Positions 24,969 to 33,711 are shown, counted from the first letter of the stretch. The stretch: 41,111 bases of DNA from Oscillospiraceae bacterium (GCA_017624715.1 JAGAMN010000036.1:1-41111), one strand, 5' to 3'. Program-made: numbers and translations. Notes: a model not told the origin generated them from the sequence alone.

Positions 24969-25496
24969 TTAGTTGTTGCCCCAGGCATCCAAAATAGCCT
25001 GCAGACCGCTGTCACTGGTGACACCCTCGGCCTGAATGGCCTCTGCCACCACTTCCACGCTGAGGCGATAGCCGTCAGGGGGCGCAACATTCAGGGTGAT
25101 GGCAGTAATCAGGTCATTGGTGTTCTGATCGGGAGCAACGGGACGGGTGTAGTACAAATAGCCGTCATCCATAACTGTCCAATCGGTTTCGTTCACGCTC
25201 AGCGTAACATCTGCGCCGGTGGGCGCAATACCCCGGACATTGCCATTTCCGTCCATCCAGTTGATGACGATGGTAGCCCGGATGAAGGCATTGATGTTGC
25301 CGGTGTTGGTCACATCGAATATGTCCCCATCCCGGTTGACACGGCAGGTAACATAGGCGTCTTCAAACTGATTATTCACAGGGTCGGTGCGAGTCATCAT
25401 GTAGGCAAGGGTGCCGCCCACGGTAAGGGAGAGAACCAGGATGACACTCAGTGCGATCGCCCAGATCTTCAGGCGCTTATTGAGGGATTTACGCAT
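24969..25496 (-). CDS. SipW-type signal exported protein (fifth)
   Basis: A 175-residue protein with the SipW/TasA-type export region: a basic N-terminus, a hydrophobic core, then V-G-G-T-L-A-Y-M-M-T and N-N-Q-F. The mature beta-rich part has D-V-T-N-T-G-N-I-N-A-F-I-R and ends with A-E-A-I-Q-A-E-G-V followed by an Ala/Trp-containing tail, the motif shared with its four relatives upstream. The start overlaps the adhesin gene by eight bases, so translation is coupled. It is more divergent from the first three relatives and may be a minor or adaptor subunit for the adhesin; that is inference. Confidence 0.82.
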   Translation of the reverse strand: MRKSLNKRLKIWAIALSVILVLSLTVGGTLAYMMTRTDPVNNQFEDAYVTCRVNRDGDIFDVTNTGNINAFIRATIVINWMDGNGNVRGIAPTGADVTLSVNETDWTVMDDGYLYYTRPVAPDQNTNDLITAITLNVAPPDGYRLSVEVVAEAIQAEGVTSDSGLQAILDAWGNN

Positions 25497-28400
25497 CCTT
25501 CGTTACCTCCTTCAGGAAAAGTAAGTAGTCAGAACCGCTGAGCCATTTTTCGTTTTCAACCTCACCGAAAGTAAAGGTCAGGGTCTGGTCGCCGTTGTTG
25601 AGGTTGGCAGACTGACTTGAGACAGCATCCTGCCGCCAGCTCCAGTCGTTCTGCTCGGTGACGGTGTATACACCGGCGGGCAGGTCGCGGACGGTGACGT
25701 GCTTGTTGCCGTGGATGGCAACGTTCAGGGTAACGCCATTATCTCCCGCGATAACGAATAGATAGGTTTGGTTGGCATCGGCACCGCTGGCATAGATGGT
25801 CAGGTCGGCATCGTTGCGCTCAAACTGCGCGGTGTAGGTGCCGGAAGTCCACATTTCCGCCTCGGTCTTGGTCAACTGCAGCACCGGGTTAGTGGAAACC
25901 AGAACGCCATCTTTGTACCAACCCACGAAATGGAAGCCTTCGGCAGCGGTGGCAATGACATTTTCGAAAGCGCCGCTCCAGACCTTGAGGGACTGGGTAA
26001 TCAATGCCAAAGGTGTGCCGTTTTCGCCCAGCTGGACGGTACCGCCGCCAACGATGTTGACATTCAGAGTGATGGTGGCTTCATTTTCTACGAACTTTGC
26101 GTAGTAGGTGGTGCCATCCACCCATCTTTCGCCGGGCATTGTGGGTATCCAGTTGGCGGAGCTGCTCAGCTTGTTGCCGTTTGCATCGTACCAGCCTTCA
26201 AACGCATAGCCTGCGGGAATGGTCAGAATACTGCTGCCGGTGGCTCTGCCGGTAAGGATGGAAACGCTTTCAGAAGTCTTGCTCAGTGTGGCTGTGCCCT
26301 TTGCGTTGTCGGGCATAATCACACCGTAGTGGATGTTCACCTTGACCTCTTCGAACTTTGCGTAGTATGTGGTGGCGGTGTAGACACCGTCCTTGGCAGG
26401 AACGAAGGTGGCGCTGGTGGAAACCAGATGGGCATCATCGCAGGCAAAGTTGGAGTACCAGCCCTTGAACACATAGTAGGTGTTGGCAGTGGCGGTAGAA
26501 CCCTTGGCCTGGCCGCTGATCGCCTTGACGCTTTCACTGCCGGAGCTGACCGTACCACCACCGCCTGCACCAACCTGGTAACGGATGGTCACCTGATTTT
26601 CTTCGTAGTAGAAGGTGCGGATGTTGGCGCTGGAGGCCGGGTCTTCCGCTGCAACGGTGATGGACATACTGCCGGCGGAGGTCAGCCGGTAACCAGCAAA
26701 GGATTTTGCCACTTGGTTGATGGTGACACCGTACTTGGCGGTACCGCTGATCCGGGAGTTGGCAAACTCCACTTCTTTTCCGCTGCCGTCACGGTAGACG
26801 AACCGGAACTGGTAGGGGTAGGAATTGCGGGTGTAGTAAAGCTTCAGCACGATACCGGTATCGGGCAGGGTCACGCCGTTGACGGTACCTGTGATGCTAG
26901 GATCGTAAGTAAAGCCGGTAATGCTCAAGGCATTGGCGGTGACCACTGTGCCGATCTTTGCCTTGGTGGTGGGTTCGGTGAAATACAGGGTGTAGCTGGT
27001 GCCGGAGGTATTCTGAATGTAGTGCTCCACTTGAACGGTGGCGTTTTCTTCGTCCTTGGTGAAATAGAAGTAGAACTTATTCAGACTGTCGTCGGCAGAC
27101 AGCGCAAAGGTCTTGCGCATGGCATCGACGGTGTACTTCTTCACATTGATACCCTTTTCCTGCAGGTCAAAGACCAGCGTTGCGCTTCTGCTCTCACCGG
27201 TAACGGTGGGAGCAACCTCTGCGCCGGTTTCCGTATCGATGAAATGCACCTCGTATTTGACCTTTTCTTTCGCGGTGTAAACGAAGGTGTAATTGTTTTG
27301 CGCAGTATTTTGTGCGGTGAAGGTAATGCTGTGGCTGGTGACGTTGGGGAAATAGGTCACATCGGAAGGCGCCAGATTCAGAGCATCGCCTACCTTGGCG
27401 TTGTAGGTTTTGGTGTCACCCACAGAGCCACGGATGGGGGTGGGATCAGCCAGGGTGTTGCCCTGGGTGTCTTTGTAGTAGATATTACCGGTGACAAAGG
27501 TGTCACTGGTCCATTTTGCGTACAGCTCCATATCCTTGTAAACGGGCATGGAGAAGTCGTAGGCCTTTTCCTCACCGTCCTGCTCATAGAACCAGCCGAC
27601 GAAGTTGAAGCCGGCACGGATGGGGTCGGCAACATTGCCGGAGTAGGTGGTGTCGTGGTAGATATCGTAGCTGTTCAGCTTATCGCCGCCCTTGGTCAGG
27701 TAAGTAGTGACCTTGTGCAGCACGGGGACCCACTTGGCGTAGACTGCCAGACCGCCATCGGGCATACGGGTACTGCCCCAGGAAACGGGAACGGTGCAAG
27801 CGGGGTCTAAGTACCAGCCGCCGAAGGCGTAGCCTGCACCGTAGGGGGAAACCATGTCCAAATCCGTTAGGTTATAGCTGCTGGTCAAGACTTCGTTGTA
27901 CTTCATTGTTTTGGTCGTGGCAATTTCACTACCATTAAAGTACGTTAAGTTGAATGTTTTACGGACGTAATAGAAGTTGTTATAGATGCAGCTATCATTT
28001 TTGCCACCCGAAGTCAGTTCATAAGTATCAGCGCCAAAGCTGTCACCGTAGGTAGCCTTAAACAGCTCGTAACCCTGCGGCAAACCGCCAACATAGTCAC
28101 CGCCATAGCCGACATAACTCATCTTGGTAACAAAGGTTGCGCCTTGGACAAAGTATTTGCCGTGTTTGTATGTGCCGGTGCCATCTGTGGTTTCCAGCCA
28201 ATAGGTCATCTGGAAAAGCAGATTCAGAAGCGGGCCACGGTAAAACTCCGTATCACCGCCGGGCATAGAGGTAAAGGTACCAAGCGCGCCGCCATTGGCA
28301 AAGTCAGATCTGCCGGGAAAACCGTCACAATCGCCGGGAATCCATCGATAACCGGCAGCAGTTTGCATTTGCTGATGGATATAGCCAACCTCTTGCTCAT

Positions 28401-30399
28401 ACTTAAAGGTATAGCTGGCATCATTGCCGTTCGGATCCTTTGCCAGAACCCAGTTATCAGGATTGTTCTTAATATGCGCATTTTGACTTTCTGCACAGGC
28501 ACATTTCAAATAGTCCTTTTGTGTTGCGTGGTCGCAGGAAAGGACAGAGGAATAACAGGAACTGCTATGGGTATGCTCGCCACTGGATCCGTTGGGACCG
28601 CCATTTTTCTCTTTGTAGGGACAAGAAGCATAGCCGTGCCAAAGATGCCAGCCACTTACGGAGCAACATTCGTCATGAGAGTGTGTATGCTGAACTTTTC
28701 CGCAAGTGGTGACAGACGTATAACAGCTGGAGCCATGCTTATGCGGACAAACAAACTCCCAATATTTCAGCGTATAAGTATTTCTGCTGAAGTACACATT
28801 GACCACGGTGGAGCCGTCGGCCTGGATTGCCACATTTGTGTCTGCGGTCTTGTAGGTAAAGTGATCATCGTCGCGTCCGGTAAAGGCTTCGTTACGGTAG
28901 TTGTAGCCATTGACCGGGTTGCCGGTCAAGCCTTCCTTGCGGACGCTGCCAACGAAGGTGTAGTCGGGATCATTGGGGTTTTCGTACCAGAAGGCCACCG
29001 TAAAGTAGGTATTGGCCGTGGCCCACTGGGCGGTATAACTGGTATTATAGGCGGGAACGGTGGCAGGCAGGTCATCATGAATCACACCGGTCTGGTCGTA
29101 CAGCCAGCCGGCAAAGGTATAGCCGGTGCGCTGTGGATCGGGAACCACGATGGGCGCGCCGTAACGGGCACACACAGGCTCGGTGCCGTAGCCGCCGTTT
29201 AAGTTTACGGAAACCATGAAGTATTCCCGGTCGTAGTAGATCTTCACCACGGTGGAACCATCGGCTGCCACGGTGATCTGGGAGTCATAGTTCAGGTGGT
29301 CGAAGCCGGTGTAGGTCTTGTGCAGATTGGAGCCCACATAGTCGCCGGTTTTCAGACCGGAAACGGTTTGGGTCTCGTGGAGCTCGTATTCATCCCGGTC
29401 AACATACTGCCAGTAGTGCTCTACAACGAAGTCCACCTCGTCGGGTTCATACTCCACGATGATGGTGACATTGGACTGAATATTGGTGATGTTCTGGGTG
29501 ACCCGGGTCTGGCCGTTCTTGGGAATGTAGCCGGGGATCTCCGGGCAGGGAATGTCCAGAATGTAGTCGCTGCCGGCTGCCAGGTAGGAGGTCCATACCT
29601 GCTCGGTGTCTGCGTACTTAAACAGAACCGTGATGGCATACTGGACGGTGGAGTCCACGGGGCTGACTTCCTCATAGCGAGCGGTCGCCTCTGCCCGGTT
29701 GGAGGGCAGTCGGTAAGATACCGGTGCAGCGGTCATGGTCACGGGGACGGGGTCGCTGATGACCTTTTCGTCGCCGGTGGTAACCACGCAGCGGACGTAG
29801 GTTTTGCCATAGTAGTCCACTACATTGCGCAGCATGGCGCCGGAAATGGGCAGGTCGGAAGCGGTGGCACCGTAGAGGTCGGCCCATTGCAGGCTTGCGT
29901 TGTTATAGCAGATCTGCCACTGGTAGGTGGCGGCGGCGCGGGCGCTCAGCTGAGCGGAAACGGTGATTTTCTCACCCTCGGGCAGGAAAAGACCCTCTTC
30001 CGGGATGGGAGTGCCGTTTTTGTCCACGATGGAAACATTGGGGCCGGGAATCACTTCTTCCAGCAGCTCCAGCTTGGTGCTGTCCACATAGCGGTAAGCT
30101 TTGTATTCTTCCGGCCAGGTATAGCCCTCAGCCGCTTCAATCTCGTACAGGGTTAAGGAGCTGCTGTAAACATGCACACCCACGATCTTCACCTTTTCCG
30201 GCAGAAGACTGCCGTTGACGATGACCTGGGAGGCAGAATTGGTGGGGTCGCTCCACAGGTAGGGGAATTGGGTGGTGAATTTGGCTGTTCGGCCAATGAC
30301 GGAGGGTTCCGTTGCCGTATCTACTGCAAAGACCGATGTGGATACGGAGCTGAATGCCATCAGAAAAGCCAACAGCAGCGACAGTATTCTTTTTTTCAT
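25489..30399 (-). CDS. Giant repeat surface protein (InlB-type repeats, Cys/His-rich insert)
   Basis: A 1636-residue secreted protein with a classical signal peptide (cleavage after S-V-F-A). An Ig-like region follows to about 240. At least six InlB-B-like repeats are recognisable by G-W-x-x-D/N ... Y-x-A-K/Q-W/F, interspersed with MucBP-like strands (V-E-H-Y, T-F-V-Y). Residues 551-642 form an unusual Cys/His-rich insert containing H-K-H-G-S-S-C-Y, H-T-H-S-H-D-E-C-C and H-T-H-S-S-S-C-Y. The C-terminus has a SpaA-like fold (L-P-A-G-V-Y-T-V-T-E-Q) and no LPXTG or membrane anchor. It is probably a large adhesin held by partner proteins of the same operon. Confidence 0.85.
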   Translation of the reverse strand: MKKRILSLLLAFLMAFSSVSTSVFAVDTATEPSVIGRTAKFTTQFPYLWSDPTNSASQVIVNGSLLPEKVKIVGVHVYSSSLTLYEIEAAEGYTWPEEYKAYRYVDSTKLELLEEVIPGPNVSIVDKNGTPIPEEGLFLPEGEKITVSAQLSARAAATYQWQICYNNASLQWADLYGATASDLPISGAMLRNVVDYYGKTYVRCVVTTGDEKVISDPVPVTMTAAPVSYRLPSNRAEATARYEEVSPVDSTVQYAITVLFKYADTEQVWTSYLAAGSDYILDIPCPEIPGYIPKNGQTRVTQNITNIQSNVTIIVEYEPDEVDFVVEHYWQYVDRDEYELHETQTVSGLKTGDYVGSNLHKTYTGFDHLNYDSQITVAADGSTVVKIYYDREYFMVSVNLNGGYGTEPVCARYGAPIVVPDPQRTGYTFAGWLYDQTGVIHDDLPATVPAYNTSYTAQWATANTYFTVAFWYENPNDPDYTFVGSVRKEGLTGNPVNGYNYRNEAFTGRDDDHFTYKTADTNVAIQADGSTVVNVYFSRNTYTLKYWEFVCPHKHGSSCYTSVTTCGKVQHTHSHDECCSVSGWHLWHGYASCPYKEKNGGPNGSSGEHTHSSSCYSSVLSCDHATQKDYLKCACAESQNAHIKNNPDNWVLAKDPNGNDASYTFKYEQEVGYIHQQMQTAAGYRWIPGDCDGFPGRSDFANGGALGTFTSMPGGDTEFYRGPLLNLLFQMTYWLETTDGTGTYKHGKYFVQGATFVTKMSYVGYGGDYVGGLPQGYELFKATYGDSFGADTYELTSGGKNDSCIYNNFYYVRKTFNLTYFNGSEIATTKTMKYNEVLTSSYNLTDLDMVSPYGAGYAFGGWYLDPACTVPVSWGSTRMPDGGLAVYAKWVPVLHKVTTYLTKGGDKLNSYDIYHDTTYSGNVADPIRAGFNFVGWFYEQDGEEKAYDFSMPVYKDMELYAKWTSDTFVTGNIYYKDTQGNTLADPTPIRGSVGDTKTYNAKVGDALNLAPSDVTYFPNVTSHSITFTAQNTAQNNYTFVYTAKEKVKYEVHFIDTETGAEVAPTVTGESRSATLVFDLQEKGINVKKYTVDAMRKTFALSADDSLNKFYFYFTKDEENATVQVEHYIQNTSGTSYTLYFTEPTTKAKIGTVVTANALSITGFTYDPSITGTVNGVTLPDTGIVLKLYYTRNSYPYQFRFVYRDGSGKEVEFANSRISGTAKYGVTINQVAKSFAGYRLTSAGSMSITVAAEDPASSANIRTFYYEENQVTIRYQVGAGGGGTVSSGSESVKAISGQAKGSTATANTYYVFKGWYSNFACDDAHLVSTSATFVPAKDGVYTATTYYAKFEEVKVNIHYGVIMPDNAKGTATLSKTSESVSILTGRATGSSILTIPAGYAFEGWYDANGNKLSSSANWIPTMPGERWVDGTTYYAKFVENEATITLNVNIVGGGTVQLGENGTPLALITQSLKVWSGAFENVIATAAEGFHFVGWYKDGVLVSTNPVLQLTKTEAEMWTSGTYTAQFERNDADLTIYASGADANQTYLFVIAGDNGVTLNVAIHGNKHVTVRDLPAGVYTVTEQNDWSWRQDAVSSQSANLNNGDQTLTFTFGEVENEKWLSGSDYLLFLKEVTKDA

Positions 30400-30417
30400 A
30401 TCGTTGCGTCTCCTTTC

Positions 30418-30993
30418 TTAGGCTTCGGGCCAGCCGGCAGCCTCCAGCACAGTGGTGCCGTTGTTGGCCTGCTGTACCGCCTGGGCGGTGATCTGCAGAA
30501 CCATAGAACATCCTTGGTAATCGTTGCCCATATTGGGACCGGAGAAGGCAATGCTGTCAAACAGGGGCTCGGCAATCTCGCCGAAGCCGATGGCGTTATT
30601 GTAGTACCACCAGCCGTCTACCAGCGTCCAGTTGGTGTCGTCCGGGGTGATGAGAATGATCTGGGCCAATTCCTCGGCGGTCAGAGCTTTTTGCTCGCCG
30701 GAGGCATCGTACACCGTGATCTCGTACTGCAGGCGCACCCAGGCAGATTGCTTGGTGCTCTGAATAGACACAACACGGCTGACGGTGGTGTCCGGCATCA
30801 CCGGTATGGGCTGGTCGGGACAGGGCTGCAGAGCACCGTCCACCAGCTGCTGCTGTACCACAGATACGGCCACGCCGCCGGTGGTGATCACATTCCGGGC
30901 GGTGTCCTCTGCGGTAAAGTAGGCCAGCGTACCTCCGGTGATAATAGACAGGCAGATCAAAAGCGCTGCCACATATAAAATTTTCTTTTTCAT
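30418..30993 (-). CDS. SipW-type signal exported protein (fourth)
   Basis: A 191-residue protein. MKKK plus a hydrophobic core leads to T-G-G-T-L-A-Y-F-T-A, the SipW-type recognition region. The mature part is beta-rich with W-V-R-L-Q-Y-E-I and W-W-Y-Y-N, ending I-T-A-Q-A-V-Q-Q-A-N-N plus a Trp/Ala tail, a diverged form of the A-I-Q-x-E-G motif. The start is taken at the ATG of MKKKIL with GAGAGGA upstream; the in-frame extension to 31071 would run through the intergenic hairpins. It lies between the hairpins and the adhesin gene (18-base gap). It resembles the fifth protein more than the first three. Confidence 0.83.
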   Translation of the reverse strand: MKKKILYVAALLICLSIITGGTLAYFTAEDTARNVITTGGVAVSVVQQQLVDGALQPCPDQPIPVMPDTTVSRVVSIQSTKQSAWVRLQYEITVYDASGEQKALTAEELAQIILITPDDTNWTLVDGWWYYNNAIGFGEIAEPLFDSIAFSGPNMGNDYQGCSMVLQITAQAVQQANNGTTVLEAAGWPEA

Positions 30994-31052
30994 AGGCTTC
31001 GTCCTCTCTGGTTGGGATAAAAACCGTAAAACAGGTCGTAACATGTCAGTTT

Positions 31053-31124
31053 GCGCAGGGCATACAACCATATCCGGAAAAGGTCGGATATCCTTGTATA
31101 CCCTGCGCCCATTTGGGCGCAGGG
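31053..31124 (-). promoter_or_regulatory. Competing intercistronic hairpins
   Basis: Three segments can pair in two exclusive ways. GGGCGCAGGG (31115-31124) pairs perfectly with CCCTGCGCCC (31101-31110) around ATTT. Alternatively the 24-base arm 31085-31108 pairs with 31053-31076 (21 of 24 positions), including GCGCAGGG with CCCTGCGC and ATATCCG with CGGATAT. Neither is followed by a U-run on the minus strand, so mRNA stabilisation or processing after the third SipW-type gene is likelier than simple termination. Confidence 0.6.
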
Positions 31125-31137
31125 TTATTGTGGAAAA

Positions 31138-31860
31138 TTACTTAACGGCCGCGAAAGCAGAGTCGAAAGCGGCGGTAATTGCGCTGTAGCAGTCAGCGAA
31201 GCCGTTGGTCTGGGTGGCATAAGCGGTAACGGTGATGTTCATACCGTTGATCTTAGCCATCTCAGCATTGTCCCATGCAGCGGGGATAGTCAGGGTGTCG
31301 AACAGGACGACCTTTGCGTTGGCAGCCTGGGCAGCCTTCATGAAGATGTACAGAGTCCAGGTGTTGTTAGCCTTGTCGGCATCCTGGTAAATGACGCAGT
31401 CCTCGGTCTCATAAACCATGGACAGACCGTTCCAGCCCTGAACCTGGGTGGAAGCCTTGGCCATCAGACCGCCGCTTGCCAGCTTGGTGATGTCGATATT
31501 GTCGTAGCCGGGCACGCCAATCAGGTCGTAGATATCACCGGTCACGGTGACGATGGCTGCGATGTATGCATCCTCAGAGTCGGCAGCCACGGTGATGGTG
31601 GGATCCTTGGTCACGGTCATGGCGGGGAACAGGTGGTAGCTCTGCAGGGTCTGGGTCTCGTCGGTACGGCTGCCGGTAGCAACCAGGTTGCCGGCTGCGT
31701 CCTTTGCGACGATAGCTTCATCCAGAGAGATGTCTACCTTACCTGCGGTGAAGGTGTTGGTCTGAGCGTCGGTGTCGGTGAAGTAAGCCATGGTGCCGCC
31801 AACAATGGCGATGGCCAGCATAGCCACGCACAGAACCAGAGCGAAAATCTTCTTTTTCAT
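31138..31860 (-). CDS. SipW-type signal exported protein (third; TasA/camelysin-like)
   Basis: A 240-residue protein with the most canonical signal: V-G-G-T-M-A-Y-F-T-D-T-D-A-Q-T-N-T-F-T-A, then V-D-I-S-L-D-E as in TasA/camelysin-type proteins. The mature beta-sandwich region has F-P-A-M-T-V-T-K-D-P-T-I-T-V and ends V-T-A-Y-A-T-Q-T-N-G-F with an Ala-rich helical tail. It is the largest small subunit and sits directly upstream of stabilising hairpins, so it may be the major fibre protein. The ATG at 31860 has AAAGGA upstream; an ATG at 31878 in frame is less well placed. Protease activity as in camelysin is not assumed. Confidence 0.87.
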   Translation of the reverse strand: MKKKIFALVLCVAMLAIAIVGGTMAYFTDTDAQTNTFTAGKVDISLDEAIVAKDAAGNLVATGSRTDETQTLQSYHLFPAMTVTKDPTITVAADSEDAYIAAIVTVTGDIYDLIGVPGYDNIDITKLASGGLMAKASTQVQGWNGLSMVYETEDCVIYQDADKANNTWTLYIFMKAAQAANAKVVLFDTLTIPAAWDNAEMAKINGMNITVTAYATQTNGFADCYSAITAAFDSAFAAVK

Positions 31861-31897
31861 AGTTGTGTGTCCTTTCATATATTAAAATTTAAATTAG

Positions 31898-32485
31898 TTA
31901 ACTAATTTCGTCCCAGGCCAGAGCGGGATCGGTGAAGCCTTCCTTCTGGATGGCGTAGCCGGTGAACTTAAGGCTTGCGGTGGAAGCTTCGGTCATCTTA
32001 TCCAGGGTCAGGGCATCGCTGACAGTAACATAGCCGTTTGCAAAGCCTGTCTTGCCTTCCAGCAGGTAGAAGGACTTGGCGGTGTCAGAAACTTTGACCT
32101 CACGGTAGTATACACCGGCAACACCGGCAAGAGGTTGCCAACCGTCCAGGTTCAGAGTGTAGTCCAGATAATCGCCGGGGTTGTTTTCTTCGACCTTGAA
32201 GAACAGCCAGCAGTCCACGTCGGTAGTGCTCTCAACGGTGAGGACGGGGTCCTTGGCATAAGTTTTGCCGGGGATCAGCTTGTATGTGTTGGCAGTGGCG
32301 GTTCCACCGGTCAGCGGAGTCTCGGTCAGGGAAATCTTGATGTTGCTGGCACTGAAGGTGTTGGTTACGGGGTTGGTGTCGGTCATCAACCAGGCGATGG
32401 TGCCGCCGGCAGCGCAGCCGATCAGCAGGACAACGGCCAGCAGAACAACCACGACCTTCAGGCTGACACTTTTATTTGCTTTCAT
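31898..32485 (-). CDS. SipW-type signal exported protein (second)
   Basis: A 195-residue protein with a basic N-terminus, a long hydrophobic core, A-G-G-T-I-A-W-L-M-T-D-T-N-P-V-T-N-T-F-S and I-K-I-S-L-T-E. The shared body motif L-I-P-G-K-T-Y-A-K-D-P-V-L-T-V matches the equivalent P-G-R-T-I-E-K-N-P-K-I-T-V of the first protein. It ends F-T-G-Y-A-I-Q-K-E-G-F with a W-D-E-I-S tail. AAGGAGG precedes the ATG. It is clearly a paralogue of its neighbours on both sides. Confidence 0.87.
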   Translation of the reverse strand: MKANKSVSLKVVVVLLAVVLLIGCAAGGTIAWLMTDTNPVTNTFSASNIKISLTETPLTGGTATANTYKLIPGKTYAKDPVLTVESTTDVDCWLFFKVEENNPGDYLDYTLNLDGWQPLAGVAGVYYREVKVSDTAKSFYLLEGKTGFANGYVTVSDALTLDKMTEASTASLKFTGYAIQKEGFTDPALAWDEIS

Positions 32486-32512
32486 GTTGTTTTCCTCCTT
32501 TGGAGCAAGATA

Positions 32513-33109
32513 TTAGGGGTTGCTGGTGGGGAACAGAGCGTCAAAAGCGGTGTCGGAGTCCAGACCCTCAGCCTGGATGGCATAAGCGGTGATCACGATG
32601 GTAGCGCCATCGAGAGAAGCCTCGTACTCGGTGATGGTCTCGTTGCACTTGAAGGAGGTGAACACGTCGACCTCATCACCTGCGCTGACAGTGGTGTTGT
32701 AGCGGTAGATGCTGACACCATTCACGTTGGCATCGCCTTCGACGGCAACCCAACCAGTCAGACCATTGATCTTGCCGGCGGTCAGCAGATTGTTCTCAAT
32801 CTTAACGAACAGATAGCACTCTTCGCTGTCAGAGCTGACGGTGATCTTGGGGTTCTTTTCGATGGTACGACCGGGAACCAGCTCAATGTTCTGTAGGTTG
32901 TCAGTAGTACCGGCTTGGTTGCCGGTGAGCTTTTTACCGGTCTCGACATTGATCAGATCTTCGGTCAGGGCGATTTCGACCTTACCGACGGTGAAGGTGT
33001 TGGTAACGGTCTTCTGGGAGGTCAGGTACGCAACGGTACCTGCGATGGTGGCGCCTACCAGCAAAATGGCACACAGGGCCAGCAGCAGGACTTTCTTTGC
33101 AGTTTTCAT
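32513..33109 (-). CDS. SipW-type signal exported protein (first)
   Basis: A 198-residue protein. The signal has A-G-T-V-A-Y-L-T-S then V-T-N-T-F-T-V-G-K-V-E-I-A-L-T-E, the standard SipW-dependent pattern. The body motif is V-P-G-R-T-I-E-K-N-P-K-I-T-V, followed by S-D-S-E-E-C-Y-L-F-V-K-I-E-N. It ends V-I-T-A-Y-A-I-Q-A-E-G-L and a short acidic/aromatic tail. AAAGGA lies before the ATG. It is the first substrate gene after the peptidase (68-base gap). Confidence 0.88.
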   Translation of the reverse strand: MKTAKKVLLLALCAILLVGATIAGTVAYLTSQKTVTNTFTVGKVEIALTEDLINVETGKKLTGNQAGTTDNLQNIELVPGRTIEKNPKITVSSDSEECYLFVKIENNLLTAGKINGLTGWVAVEGDANVNGVSIYRYNTTVSAGDEVDVFTSFKCNETITEYEASLDGATIVITAYAIQAEGLDSDTAFDALFPTSNP

Positions 33110-33177
33110 TTGGGTCTTCCTTTCATTATGTTAATTTTATTGTTTGTATATATAAGCATGCGGTGGCGTGTTTTTTC

Positions 33178-33711
33178 TTAGGATTCTGCAGATTCTTCTT
33201 TCTGCTCCTTTTTCTTCTCGTCCTCGGAGAAAATGTCCGGCAGAAATACCAACAGGATCAAAACTGCACCGGATGCCAGCGCTACATACAGTCCCGGGGG
33301 CTGCTGGATGTAGTTGGATACAAAGCCCAGGTAGGGAATGGAAAATACCGGTTTGCCGATGATGTTCTTGTAATGGACGGAGGTGCCGTCAGGGATGTCG
33401 TTGGCATCGCCCTGGGTGAAGTAGCGCAGGGTATTGGGGTCTTCCTCATCCACCAGAACTTCAATGATCCGGTGCGTGACCACAGTATCCTGGTCCAGCA
33501 TGTAGGTAATGGGATCGCCGACCTTCAATTCCCGGTAGTCCACTTTTTGAACATACACCAGCGATCCTACATGGTAAGTGGGCTCCATACTACCGGACAG
33601 CACCACATAGGGCTGCAGACCCACCAGCCTCACGCCCACCAGCAGAACGGCCAGCAAGACAACCAGACCCACCAGAATGCCGGTGATCACATTACGAATG
33701 GTTTTTAGCAT
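33178..33711 (-). CDS. sipW: SipW-type signal peptidase I
   Basis: A 177-residue membrane peptidase of the archaeal/ER-like S26B branch. The N-terminal membrane helix covers about 9-32. The catalytic Ser41 lies in L-S-G-S-M-E-P-T, and His81 (V-T-H-R-I-I-E-V) takes the place of the Lys of ordinary SPase I. A conserved Q-G-D-A-N-D box follows, then a C-terminal membrane helix (about 141-160) and a Lys/Glu-rich tail. Bacillus SipW processes TasA and TapA; here its likely substrates are the five SipW-type proteins downstream. First gene of the operon, with AAAAGGAGT upstream. Confidence 0.93.
   Translation of the reverse strand: MLKTIRNVITGILVGLVVLLAVLLVGVRLVGLQPYVVLSGSMEPTYHVGSLVYVQKVDYRELKVGDPITYMLDQDTVVTHRIIEVLVDEEDPNTLRYFTQGDANDIPDGTSVHYKNIIGKPVFSIPYLGFVSNYIQQPPGLYVALASGAVLILLVFLPDIFSEDEKKKEQKEESAES

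Noticed and set aside
25768-27810. 680-codon open frame antisense to the giant adhesin
   Set aside because: Composition is Gly/Val/Ala-rich without domains, and it mirrors the adhesin codon bias. It is a shadow frame.
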